A stretch of 64,000 nt of DNA from Austropuccinia psidii (Eukaryota; Basidiomycota; Pucciniomycetes; Pucciniales; Sphaerophragmiaceae), in NCBI GenBank assembly GCA_023105745.1, contig JALGQZ010000006.1, positions 480,359 to 544,358 on the forward strand, in the 5' to 3' direction. This document shows positions 46,790 through 59,020 of this stretch, piece after piece (positions within the stretch are counted from its first letter, which is position 1; each line of letters opens with the position of its first letter). The notes below the pieces were generated by a model. The model worked only from the letters and a program-made list of their open reading frames with translations, was not told the DNA's origin and ran no database searches. The translations under genes and the position numbers were made by a program.

Positions 46790-49570
46790 CAGGTTTTAAA
46801 GTCATAGAAGGGGGGTTTTTAAAGGGAAAAGCTCTTTATCAGATGGTTCATCAGTTTTTATGATGATTACTTGAGCTTTTGGGTATCTTTTCTCTAGCTA
46901 ACCACTAAATTGAATTGGAAATGCATGGGTTCCATTCAAAGAATAAATCATAAAATTCAATGCATCTAAATATTGAGCTTTCCTTGGTACTTTGATATTA
47001 TCAAAATTTAACAGTAAAATTCGTGAAAAGTCCCCTACTTTGAAGTTTAGGAATATATGGCTTTTGTCACACTTCTTATTCTCATGTTCACAGTAATTTT
47101 GAATACTTTCTTTTGCATTTCTTATCAACATATAGGGAATTTGTTTGAATATGGAAGCTTTAGGATGTATTTTTATCATGTCTTTTATAAGTTTATCTTT
47201 TGGAATTCCTGTATTTCATCCTTTTTCTATAAAAGCTGTATTTTTTCCTATTGAATAATAAATATTTATTTTGGTATTTCAATTCTATTTAGGTTATCAA
47301 TATTTGGTATTAATTTGTAAAGCATCTGAGTCTGTAAGTTCTTAACCATACATATAGAATATTATCATTAAGGTACCCAAAGTTTAAATCATTCTTTCTT
47401 ATAAACAGCTCTTTTGAGGTTGATAGGCTTTCAAGGAAGATAATTTGGTACCAAATATTTCATTATTATTTTCTAAAATTTGACAATTGAATTTGGTATC
47501 TCTGTATTCTTCAATAGTCCTAAAAAAGTCATGTATTGGAGAGCTGTATTAATGGAATTTTCATTCTTATGACATGTTAATATCATAGGTTTCTTACTAT
47601 ATCCCTTCACTATAGTAAAAAATAATTTTTTCTTTTATCACAAATTGGGGGAAGTGTTGTGAGAGACTATATATAGATTGATTCTCATTTGGAATATGGT
47701 TTTTGTATGTGGTTCATAAATTTATAATTCTTAAAAGTGCCTCTGTATTCTTTTTTTAATTTTTTTCAAGTTTGATAATACTTGATTGTCTCTTTCATCA
47801 ATTATTTACACCATAAAAAACTCCTCACTCTTTCAATTTTTCTGTATTCCAATAGATTATCAAATTATATTCTGTCATGAAAATCATCAATTGAGGTATC
47901 TATAAGTATTATGCTAAATGATATCATGAAACAGGAATTTTTCCTTCTATGGTATAGTATTAAATTCAAAAATTATAGTATTCCTTATTAAGAACATTTT
48001 TTCTGTTATTCATCCAATCAATTTACAAAATCTATATATCCAAAGTACTTATCAATTATGATTGATAGGATATGGAAATTTTAATCCTTTTTATATGACT
48101 TTCTTACACCTTAAAAAGGTTCAGTGGTTATATCAGTGATTTAAATTACTTCTATTGGAATTTGAGTTTATAAATCATGGGTTGAATAATAGTTATTCTT
48201 AGGGATGTTCCCCAATGATAATCTACTAAGCTAATAGGAATTTTGTTCTGTTTTTCCTGATTTATGAGCTATAGTCAAGCTTCCCCTATATTCTTTAATG
48301 GATATGTTTTCTATCTCAAAACAGGTCTATAAGGATTTTTTATGTTGAGAATTGAATTTAATTTATTTAATTTAGCTATTTATTCAAAGAAATTGCCATA
48401 AACATGATAGTTTAGGTAAGAATAGTAATTATATTTGGAATTAATCATAACTTGCTTCTATTGGCTTTATTTTCCAAAATATAAAACACACTAGTTTTTT
48501 TTTGGTTTATTATTAATAAGTTGGATATTATTTAGTGCTTCCCATAAACAATCTCCATAATCATTGCTCTAAAATTTAAAGGGAATATTTCAATAAGGAA
48601 TTAGGTTTGAGCGTTTTTCTGTAAGATCTTTCTTTATTTTCTTGTATTATTCAATACTTTCTCTTTAAATCTCAAATAATATTTGTTTATCACAAATACT
48701 ATAGATTAACTTGGTCAATATATCAAATAATAATTCAAATTTTTCCTGTAATAACTATAAAAACCATTAAAATTAATAATTTCTTTTTAAAATTATGTAT
48801 TTTTTTGAGGAATAATTCTTTCACTTTTTCTTCATCAATATTTAATCTTAATACTGAAACAAAATTTCCTAGTTCTATAGGTTCTTTAACACCAAAGCTG
48901 TATTTCTTAAGTGAAATTTTTACATTAATCTCTGTAATTGTTTCTAGTAATCTTTTTAGTATTTAAATTCTCTTCTGAAGTAGAAAATTTAATTATATCA
49001 TCAATTTACATAATTCATAATATGTTAGATTATTTTTATGATAAAATGTTATTCATCCTCTTTTGATAGTGATATGCTTCATTTTTTATCCCAAATAACA
49101 TCCTCAAGTACACAACAAATTCACAGTTAATTATTATTATCAGTAATTCCTTAGATTTTTCTCTCCAAAAAATTATGATTTAATCCCTTAGATTCATTAA
49201 TTTAATCTATATACTTGGCTATGAACAACTTATTGAAGGCTTCTTGAGCTACAGGCCTTGATTTACTATCTGGAGCTGTGTAATTATTTAATTCTATAAA
49301 ATATCCAACCATCCACATTTTTCCATTATATCAAGAAATAATAACAATAGTAATTATTTCAAATTTTTGATCATTAAATTCTCTCCTTAATACAGCTATT
49401 TTAATTACCTTTTGAGATGATTTTCTCAAAAGATTATGTAGCTCTTGGAATTTCCGGCTAATCTGGTATTCTCAACACGTGAGGGTATGGTCTTTCAATT
49501 TTCAGGCTTAAATCAACTTCATTACCTCCAATTTTTCCTAGTAATTCATTATTTGAAGAAAAAAAACATA
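46790..49570 (-). mobile_element. Old, AT-drifted chromovirus pol relic
   Basis: This stretch follows 15.5-18.4 kb of the young chromovirus in order. The fragment at 46898-47179 (DKSHIFLNFKVGDF, LLNFDNIKVPRKAQ) parallels DKSHKPPDFKIGDL and LNFNNIKGPKKLKD of the integrase C-terminal part. The stretch at about 48250-48330 parallels the RNase H region near 17100, 48450-48570 parallels 17330-17460, and 49270-49500 parallels 18180-18400 in RT. Nearly all differences replace C or G by T or A, and there are many stops and small deletions. Gag and LTRs were not found. It is a relative or an old copy of the same family. Confidence 0.75.
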
Positions 49571-51731
49571 TTTATATGAAAGTGGCATATTAATATAATA
49601 TTCTTGTAAAGATTTATGAGCTCCTTTCATAATTCCTATGTATTTTGTTTTAAAAAAAAATTATTTTATTATTGTTTTTTGAGATTATTTGAAGGTTAAT
49701 AAAACTCAAAAAAAAAAAAAAACTTTCAATTTTTCCTTTTGAAAATTCTTTTTTTAAAAATTATCCGATTTTAAATCCATTAAGAAAATATATTAAAAAA
49801 AAAATTCTAATTCTGAAATTTTTATATTTCATATTTTTTTTTTCTTCCTTTAATAAAATTTATGTATTTTTTTAACTAAAAAGGAAATTAAATCAATCTT
49901 TTTAATATGAAATCTTGATGATAAAGTTTATTTTATTTATCTTTTTTTTGTCTCTATTAAAAAATCTGAAAAGAACTTTTAATCATAATTTTTTTGATAA
50001 ATAAAAAGAAATAAATATTTAAGAAAACAAAAAACAAAAAATTTACTTTGAGTGAATTTTTTTGTTTTTTGAATAATATAAAAAATGAAAAAATTGGAAT
50101 GAATAAATACATTTTATGATTTTTATTTTTTATTTCTTTGAAATTTTATCAATTAATTTCAAAGTATTTTTTTTTATGATTCTATTTTATTTTATTTTAT
50201 TTGTTTTGAGTGATTTATGGCCTTATTACTCACAAAGGATGAAAATAATGTGATAAATATTACTTTTTTTAAAAAAAAAAAAAAAGAAAAAAAAGTTAAA
50301 AAATAAATCAATTAATAATAAAACTATATATATTAAGCTTAATCAAAAATGATTTTTTATATTTTTGGGTTTTTAAATAATCATGTGACTTAAAATAATC
50401 AAAATTAAAGTTAAAATTAAATAGTTAAATTTTAGTTTTATTTAGATAACTATATCAAAATACAAAAGATAATATATTCAAAATTCAATAAATGATAATT
50501 ACTCATTTGAACAAAGTATAGTAGAAATTGTCTTGACCCATGTGTTTTTGAGCCTGCAACAAAAGAGTCTTAGCTCATGAGCCTATCATCTTTATTGACA
50601 GATTACTTTTGGCTCAAAAACCACCAGTGAAACTCTAAAGACCCATATTTTTCAACTCATTTTCCTTTTTTTTTTCAAAAAACTTCCAAAAATTTCCAAC
50701 CAACTTTAATTTTACTACCCCAAAATGAATTTTGTTTCTTTAAAGGGGCAACCCCATCAACAAGTTTTTAGCACATGGTGTGGCAAAACTATTTTTTTAC
50801 CATGAAATATCTCTTCTAATCTTACTAAGCCTAATTCTTCAATCATGATTGAAAGTTATTCTTCATACTTATTTGACAAAATTTTCAAGAATCTGGATGA
50901 AACCACAGAATCAAAACAACACATTATTGGATAAAAATAGGAAAAGTAGACTCAATACTTCAGAAGAAGGTTTTTTGGATAATCAGGGAAATATTTTTTA
51001 AGAGAATGAAATTTTGGAGGAATTATTTTATTCATTAACCTTACTGAATCCAAATTTGAAGTCTTAAGTCAACTTATTAAATCTGGATAGAGAACTGAAC
51101 CTCTGAAATAACCAAAACTCAAGCCATCTGAAGAGGGGGATAAAGAAAAAAAGAAAATATAAGCCAACCATAACCATGTTGTTACCTTTATCTAATGCTA
51201 TCAAGATACTGGATTGGTACCATACCTATGTTCATGATCAAAACGTGAAAGCCACTCAATTCAACAGCATCCATTCATTCTTAGGACTCAAACAGCCTTG
51301 AATATTTTCTTGAAATGAGGATGAGACCTAATTCTGACAGAAGAAGAAAGAAAATACCTCTTTGACAACCAAGAAATTCCTTAAATTTAAAAATAAATAA
51401 GTTGATACACTATTTTGGGAATTCATGAAACAAGTCATCAATAGCAATATAATTTTAAATTGCAATATTATAATAGAAAAGTGGAAGTATTTTGCTTTCC
51501 TAGGTGTAATTACAAGCATAAATTGTTTTTCTCTTTCCAATGACTGGGTGAACTAATTGAAGGAATTAAACAACTTTAAGAAGTATAAATTACATTTCTA
51601 AGCTTCTGAAATAGCACCTGCTCAATTAAAAGGTTAAATAAACTTTCTCAAGAAATAATTGCATTATATCCAAAAATTGTTAAATAACTGTTGCATTGAG
51701 ATACAATTCAACTGGAACTGAATGAAATCCC
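49571..51731. other. Extremely AT-rich sequence, no recognisable genes
   Basis: Long A and T homopolymers dominate 49620-50340. At 50500-51730 composition is milder with short stop-ridden frames. The missing 3' part of the neighbouring gypsy element (rest of integrase and its LTR) should have been here but is not recognisable. Confidence 0.4.
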
Positions 51732-53159
51732 CTACTTTTTATTAGTAAATATGAAAAAGCTTGATGTTTCAAAAAAAATTCCTCTATCACTGACAATACT
51801 GACTGGAAGGCCATGTTTGGAAAAGACATGGCTAATAAAGATTTGAGCTAATTCCAGAGCAGTGATTGTTTCATAAGTTGGGATGAAGATTTCCATTTTT
51901 GAGAACCTGTCCACAACTACTAGAATTGAATCAAAGCTGTTTTACAAGGGAAATTGATTGATAAAGTCCATTGATAAAGAACTCCAAGGACCAGATGGAA
52001 TTTGAAGAGGCTTGAGTAATCCAAACTTCTTATTATGAATGTTCTTGTTTTTTGAACATTTCTGACATGAGGACACATAGTCCTTAATGAATTGATTTAT
52101 TCCAGCCCAATAAAAGTCCCTCTTTATGAGCTTGAGGGTCTTCTCCTGGCCAGGATGGCCAGCCAACAATGAGTCATGACACTTTTGAGGAATATTGAGT
52201 TGGATTTCTTCATTTCTTGGGATTACCACTCTATCTTTGAATAATAATAACTTGGCTTGAGGTTCAAGAGAATAATCTGTGACTGATTCACCTCTTGCTA
52301 GTTGCTTGAGTATTTCTTTATAGTCTTTTTCTTGCCATACTTCTTTTTTAATCTTGTCAACTAAATCTGAGAATATTTCCACTATGATTGAGAAGAATCT
52401 TGACTCTTGAATTCCATCTTGCTTGATTACTTGATGAAAATTCTGAGGATTCTTGCTGATGAAGTCCACCCCCCTCTCTGGGTACATGTTGTCCTGACGT
52501 GACAAGGCATCTGGTAAAGCTGCCAGCCTGCCTGGCCTGTAAGTGATAGTGAAATGAAACTCAGAGAGAAATTCAGCCCAATGGTCTTGACAACAAGTAA
52601 GAACTTTGAAAGACATAAAATACTGAAGGGAAGAGTGGTCTTTCAAGATCTCAAAATAATTGGAAAGAGAAAGAAGAAAAGTGCTCCAGCGCTTGAGAGC
52701 CCAAACTATGCCAAGGTGTTCTTTGTCATGAATTTCATAATTCAGCTCATCTGGGAGAAGCTTGCAACTATCAAATGCAATGGGATGCTTTCCTGAGTCA
52801 TTCACCTGACTCAGTACAGCACCCAAGGCATAATCAGAAGCATCAGTATCTACAATAGTTGGTAGAGAAGGATTGAAATGATAAAGGATAGGAGAAGTGG
52901 TGAATGCTTCTTTTAGTATTGGAAACTGACTAAGAGCTTCCTCATTGAAGATAAAAGGAGAGTCTTTTTTGAGAATGGAAGTGAGAGCAGTGATTTTTTT
53001 GGAGTAATTTTTAAGGAAACAATGATAAAAATTGGCAAATCCAATAAAAGATTGAAGAGATTTGATGTTCTTGGGCTGAGGCCAATTGAGGATTTGCTGA
53101 GCTTTTGAAGAATCCATCTTGAGGCCATCACTTGAAACAACATAGCCCAAATATCCCAC
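51732..53159 (-). pseudogene. RNase H and integrase part of the second gypsy element
   Basis: The long frame 51942-53159 carries the end of RT ([15 protein letters not shown]), the RT-RNase H connection (IKSLQSFIGFANFYHCFLKN), RNase H (IVDTDASDYALGAVLSQ, YRPGRLAALPDALSRQ), the integrase zinc finger (HDSLLAGHPGQEKTLKLI ... CQKC) and the first catalytic Asp (WSSLSMDFINQFPL). A stop follows. The next frame, 51732-51914, continues with DRFSKMEIFIPTYE and the second Asp in VSDRG, then integrase coding is lost before the catalytic Glu. A conserved chromodomain is therefore absent or deleted. Confidence 0.85.
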
Positions 53160-53268
53160 ACTTGGAGGCTTTGGAAAACAAATTCTTGTCCCTCAGTCTT
53201 TGGAGGACAGAGGCCACATGTTTGACATGTTCCTCCTCAGAACTGGAAAATACCATAATATCATCTAA

Positions 53269-54552
53269 TTAAACTACAACAAAAATATCCAAGAAGTCTG
53301 CAAATATGTCATTCACAAGATTCTGGAAAGAAGCTGGAGCATTTGTAAGGCCAAATGGCATAAACAAACACTCATAACTACCATATTTGGTTCTGAAGGC
53401 AGTTAAGTGGTCATCCCCCTCTTTGATTCTCAGGAGATTATATGCACCAGGCAGATCTATCTTGGAGAAGATAGTGAAACCGTTGAATACAGTAAGAAGC
53501 TGGCTAATAGGAGGAAAAGGATACCTGTTCTTCCTAGTGACAGCATTGAGTTTGTGGTAGTCAACACACAAACAAAGACCTCCATCCTTTTTCTTAAAAA
53601 AAAGGACAGGTGCTCCTGTTAGAGAGGAGCTTGGCCTTATTAAACCTTTCTCTACATTCTCTGAAATGTAGGCCTGCAGTTTTTCTGACTCTTGGTTTGA
53701 TAATGAGTAGATAACACCAACTTCAGGTAGAAGACCCTCCAATTTGATATGGTGATCACAGGCGTGGTGTGGAGGAAGTTTCTCTGCTTTCACCTTGGAG
53801 AATACATCCAAATATTGGTGATAAGCAGGAGGTACTACCTTCAACACAGTTTCAACTTCTTCTGGCTTTTCCTCCTCATCCCACTGCTCCTCCAGGGAGG
53901 AAGTTCCATATCCCCATGAAATAGATGAAGTGAAGATATAGCAACATCTTCTCCAACATCTTTTACCTTTTTGAAGACCTCATCTCTTGATTTAAGTAAT
54001 GACTGAGATGGCATGATGGAAGGGATATGGACAGAAGAAGGAAGGGAAGGTGTCTTAAGTTTACCAACCAGAGCAACACTGTTGACAGCAGTGGCCAAGG
54101 CATTACTAGCAGAAGATTTAATACCACTGGAATCATAGGTGATCAATCCATTTTGCCAATCAATAATTGGATTAAAATGGTAGAGGAAATCATAGCCCAA
54201 TATCAGGTCTTCTCCTTTGGGTGAATCTATGATAAAAAAAGTCCTATTCAAAGCTTGGGAATGAAGGCAAGTCAACTACCCACTTGGTATAATGGGTAAT
54301 GAACAAGGCAGGGGATTCATTTGAATCCAGAATGAAAAGAGGAATCTTTTCAGGGAGCTCTGACATAGTCAAAGAGTACTTTAGAACAAAATTCTTTCCA
54401 ATAAAGGAGTTTGTAGCACCAGAATCAATGAGAATACTATAAAAAATATCAGAGACAGAAGAGAAAATAAGAAACTTTAAATATTTGTTGACACTAGTAT
54501 TCAGAGTGCACAATTGGGCTCTTGACGAAAATAAGTGAGAACCATTGAACAC
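53269..54552 (-). pseudogene. Protease and reverse transcriptase part of the second gypsy element
   Basis: Frames 54244-54552 and 53841-54275 hold the aspartic protease (SILIDSGATNSFIGKNF; later DLILGYDFLYHFNPIIDWQ). Frame 53269-53847 holds the RT fingers and palm ([59 protein letters not shown]). A TAA at 53269-53271 sits where the aromatic residue before the catalytic Leu-Asp-Asp is expected. The Leu-Asp-Asp follows directly in the same frame. The copy cannot make active RT. Confidence 0.88.
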
Positions 54553-54602
54553 ATCATGATTCCTACTTAGGCTTGTCCCTGCTTGCTAGGGAAGCCTGTT
54601 GA

Positions 54603-55924
54603 TTACCCAGGCTTGTTCTGAGGTCTCTTGAAGCATTTTTCAATTGGTTTCTTCCCACCACAATAAGTACATAACCCTTCTTTGTTCCTCCTCTCCTTTT
54701 CAGAACCAATTAATTTATTGTCCTTATTGAGGAGAGCAGAATTGGGCTTGTCCCTTGAAGCTTGAAATTGCTTGCCCTTCTTATTCTTCTTATGGTGAGG
54801 CATTTTTGAAGATGATTCTTTAGAAGGTCTTTAAGGGTTGGATCCATTTATGGGAGGCTTCTTTTCTTGATGACTACCCTTCTCTTTATGTCTCTCATGG
54901 TATCTGGTATCTAATTCCAGGGTAATGTCCATGAGTTCTTGAAGAGTATTGAAATTACCAGGGTAGTAATACAACTGATCCAACAGTCTTGATGCCAATC
55001 CTCTTTTATAGACATGAATATAAGCTCTTTCTCCCCAGTATCCAATTCTTGACATTAAGCTTCTGAAGTCAGCAATGTACAAGGATACATGGCCACTTTC
55101 CTTAATCCTCAAATTGTCCAGCTCTTGTTCAGCTTTCCTGACTTCATTGGGATCACCAAACAGAGTGAATAATTGAGTTTTAAATAACTGCCAATTATTG
55201 AGGAGGTAGGAAGGGTCTTCATTTGAAATATTGGAGAGGTAGGGTTCAATCCATTTGCCAGCTCTACCAGTGAGAAAATAATTTTAGTACAGAACTTTCT
55301 TCCTGTCAGAGAAAAAATTTGCTGGATCAATATGGAAAATCAATTGACAGGATTGGATAAATCCTCTCAATTTATGAGCTTGAGTACCATCCAAAGAATC
55401 AGGTGCCTTCATTGATGGATTCTTGAATGCATTTCTTTGGAATTGTCCCTGGGAGCAACTGCTTGAGTGAGTTTCCCCATGACTTGAGTCATCTGCTCCA
55501 TCATCTTGAGGAAGTTTGGTTCAGCTTGAGAGACAAGAGGTTGATTAGAATGGGCTAGATTTTCAGCTTCAGAAGCCTCAGGAACACCTGCCAAGGCAGT
55601 TGCCACTTCAGTTTCTTCAGACTTCTCCTCTTCTACAGACTCCTCCCCTTCTTCATTTTCAGCTTCCCCTAATCTTGTTTTTGCACCTTCATACATGCCA
55701 GGGTAGCCACCCAATAGGCCAGAGAAGGATCTTGATCTTCTTTATTTCATTCCCCCTCTTCTGGAGGGTGCTTCTCCTTCCATTGGTGGTCCTCTGTCCA
55801 GACTCACACTCTGTTGATGAACTGATGGGGTGTGGTAAAGAGGAACTCTTGCTGTAGGAGTGAGAACAGCTGGATTTCTTTGGGATCTAGTATTCTTGGC
55901 TGGTGGGCTATGCTGAACTGGCAT
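54603..55924 (-). pseudogene. Gag of the second gypsy element
   Basis: It begins at ATG 55924 (MPVQHSPPAKNTRSQRNPA) and is stopped at 55742. An acidic part follows (GEAENEEGEESVEEEKSEET), then MMEQMTQVMGKLTQAV. The capsid region has DPANFFSDRKK in one frame and LANGLNPTSPIF in another, then GHVSLYIADFRSLMSRIGYW, RLLDQLYYYPGNFNTLQELM. A zinc knuckle LCTYCGGKKPIEKC has lost its His. At least three breaks are present. Confidence 0.8.
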
Positions 55925-57404
55925 TATTGAGAAATTAAGAATAACAACTTGATGATACTTGAGAATAAGGAATCAAAGCTTGGCCAAATCAATAGTCAAT
56001 AAATCTTGATTATCTTGAGGAATCAATTAACAGTTTTGAGTTGAAATCAAATTCAATCAATCAATCAATTCAACCAATATAAACAATCAATTCAAATTCA
56101 ATATCAAAATCTTGAAGAATTGAATAATCAATCAATCAATGTCTTCAGGGTCAATTCAAGTTCTTGAGTAATTAATCAATCAAATCAATATCTTCAGGAA
56201 TCAAAATCAATCAATAATCAATAATCAATTCTTGAGGAATTCAAAATTAAATCAGTCCAATCCAAATAAAATCCTGAATTGCTGAATCAATATCCCAAAT
56301 GAATCCCAATCAATCAACCAATCAATTAACCAATCAATAACTCCTGATAAGACCTGAATAAACAAACAAAAATAGAAATTGGATTTTGAGATTGAGATGG
56401 TCAGCAATGATTAAGAAGTGAAGGAATCAATTTTCATATGAATATAATGAATGAGATGAAAATTTAAGATAGAAAAATTATAATCATGAGAAATCATAAG
56501 ATCATAAAAGAGTCATAATTTGATGAATGAGAGAAATGAAGTTAAATTAATGAAAAGAAAGAATCAAATATTAGTTGATTGGATTAATGTCACAGGGGCT
56601 CTTCTAAGTGAAGAGGGCCTGGTACTCAGTAAACTGGGACTTACTTATGGAGGGCTCAAAGGATATGATAAGAAAAGAGTACACTGAAGAGTGTGAAGAG
56701 ATGAATTACTAAATAAAAGAATATAAGAAAAGCAACAACAAATCATAAGAGTAAGAATAAAAGATCCAACCACAAAAAAGTCCAAGTCCACTGTTTCAAC
56801 CTGTCAGAATGGAAAGAGAAGGGTTAATAAGGATATGGCCACCCAACTCATACTGTACAGGCAAAAAAAGAAAAAAGGCTAAGACTAACTTAAAATCAAA
56901 TAATTATAATACCCAAAAATAAGGATAAGAATAATTATAAAATAATAAATATACTAAATTAATTAACTGGAGAAAAGTCCCCAGGGAGGAGAAAGAGGGG
57001 CTGGTATATGTGAGGATCACCAGCCCTGATCCAGACAGAGAATTTTCATGAGAAGATTTGATGATTGAATTGAGTCTGGCCAATATAGGTCCTGTACGGA
57101 TGTACAGGATCTGTACAAGAGGAGTTGTGGTATTGAGTGATCATACAGTTTGGAAATGGTGTATCCAACCTGTATAAGTATTGACAGGCTGTATTGGTGA
57201 ACCAGACTGTATGCATGTTTCAGCAAGGAAGATTGCTGAAACTGAATGCTGATACACATAGTAGATTTTCTGGTTTGAGGTGTTTGAGTGGGTGTAAGTA
57301 TGAATACCCTTACCCCTTATTAGTGGTTGTTACAGTTCCCTTACTGCACCAACAATTAATAATTGTTGGAATCATACCCAAATCATCCCAAAATTACCCA
57401 TAGT
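55925..57404. other. Upstream flank of the second gypsy element, CAAT-rich
   Basis: 55980-56345 is full of CAAT/AATC words (runs such as ATCAATCAATCAATT), a degenerate microsatellite. 56570-57350 is less AT-rich and might include the 5' LTR of the neighbouring element, but no second copy exists in the window to define it. At 57349-57369 the arms CCAACAATTA and TAATTGTTGG form a perfect inverted repeat with one central base. Confidence 0.45.
55980..56345. repeat. CAAT/AATC-rich degenerate microsatellite
   Basis: Repeated 4-mers CAAT and related AATC over about 365 bp, separated by TTGAGGAAT-type pieces. It is seen directly; the origin is unknown. Confidence 0.7.
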
Positions 57405-57690
57405 TCCAGATGATTTTGGATTGACAAATGCAGAAGCATTCCTTGGGCAAGAAACCTATTGTCTTGAAGAGTTAGGCCTCATGGTCCCACAAAATGAAAT
57501 ATAAATATCAGAACCATACAGCCCTGAAAAAGAAAGCAAATACCAAATGCAATCAACAGAAGAAATATTTGATGAAAACATGTCAAATAATCAAGAAATC
57601 AATGAGATTTCCAAGAACAAAGCAAGTATATCAAAGCCCCTCCACTTAAGAAACTCAAAAATCTATGTCAGCTATCTTAAACTATGTTTC
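57405..57690 (+). pseudogene. Decayed coding fragment of unknown family
   Basis: Plus-strand reading gives about 90 codons with one internal stop: PDDFGLTNAEAFLGQETYCL, EELGLMVPQNEI, stop, then YSPEKESKYQMQSTEEIFDE and NKASISKPLHLRNSKIYVSY. The composition is that of real protein. No domain recognised. It follows the inverted repeat at 57349 directly. Confidence 0.3.
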
Positions 57691-59020
57691 TCATAGCTGC
57701 AAAAAGGAAACTGAGCTGGTCAGTAAAGCTTTAGAAGGATACCATTTGATTTTGTACATTCAATCTATCCAAAATAGAAGACATTTGAGACTATCTAGTA
57801 AAGTAGTGTTATGCTTTTTATTTCTGATTATGCTAAAAAAAATACTCTATTAGATATTGTGAAATGAACAGTATTTTCTTTGTTTGAGTTTTCCAATCAT
57901 ATACTTCTTCTGAGGGCTCTTTTAGAAGTCAGCTATGTGATTGAGCCATGACTTAAGACAGGTATGGCTCAAAAGTATGGCACTTGACAGTATGGGTACA
58001 TTTTATGGGTTGAGAGGGGTTTGTGACAGAAAAATCATGCAAAAACCTGTCCAATTTCATACATGGGTTTAGACAGGTTGTACTGTAATGGGTATAATTC
58101 TTAAAGCTTGATAGCCCCCTTTCATGACTAAGAGATATCAAAAGCTCACATCATATCTTCAAATGAAAGCAGCAAACCACCACCCTGCTCTGATTGCACA
58201 GGTGACCCAAGTCAGTTTGTGCTTTTGAGTTTCTTTCTGGGTATTTCATTTTGAATAAATAGGTCTTTCATGCAGGCCTTACTTGTAGCTTCAAATGATG
58301 TGGAGCATACATGGGTAATCACATCATAAGAAACAGGCACTATAGTCAAGACAAGGTCAGCATAATGTGCCTGCTAATAGTTCTTTGCAATTAGACATTG
58401 AGTTTCGTTGTGATTCTTCACACAAAAGATTACTATCCTTTGAGCAAATGCAAACGACGACACTGATGAGCACTTGTTTCTGACTTATCTTGGCTTTTAT
58501 GTCCCAACACTCAAATACTCATGGGTAGGATAGCACAAGCTGAGAGGTTCTCCGCACTTCAAATTTAGTTCTCTGAGTTATTTGAAATAATTTAAAGCAG
58601 TCGATCTCGGGAAGAGAGTAGCTTGGGCAGGAAGTTGATTGAGGTCATGACAGATTTATCGCCTCCTTGGCTAAATTGTATCAGTTAGGTCTTAGTTCCC
58701 TTGAAGTACCATGTTGACTTATTTTTTCTTTTGGCCTTGGGTTGTTAGGGAGAAAAGTTGTAATTATATCCTTTCAATTTTTGAAAGTTGATTCGTTGTC
58801 TGTTGATTGTTTACCAGGCTTCTTTTTGAGAATATTTCTTTTCCATTTTTCTAATCAGGCTGAAATTGGATCTACTCACCAATTAATGTTTTCAATTGAG
58901 GGAATGATTTTGGTTACCAAAGGCAGTAATAAAAAACGCAGTTTTCATTTGCAAGGATTATTTTTAACTTTCAGCATTATTATGTTGAGTAATTGTTTAA
59001 TGCATCAAGACTTTAGTTGG
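57691..59020. other. Intergenic between repeats and the Trs65-like gene
   Basis: Nothing recognisable as a gene. From about 58150 the GC content rises, as expected for the 3' flank of the minus-strand gene ending at 59021. The plus-strand frame 58742-59032 has no family match and lacks splice context. Confidence 0.4.

Larger units (their letters stand above)
51732..55924 (-). mobile_element. Second Ty3/gypsy element, decayed and 3'-truncated
   Basis: A gag-pol body in minus orientation, clearly a different family from the element at 13.3-24.0 kb: DSG instead of DTG protease, different gag, different RNase H. The order gag, protease, RT, RNase H, integrase is preserved, but stops and frame changes split it into at least six frames. 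The integrase ends soon after its second catalytic Asp at 51732. No LTRs could be identified on either side, so the element is truncated or its ends are too diverged. Confidence 0.85.
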
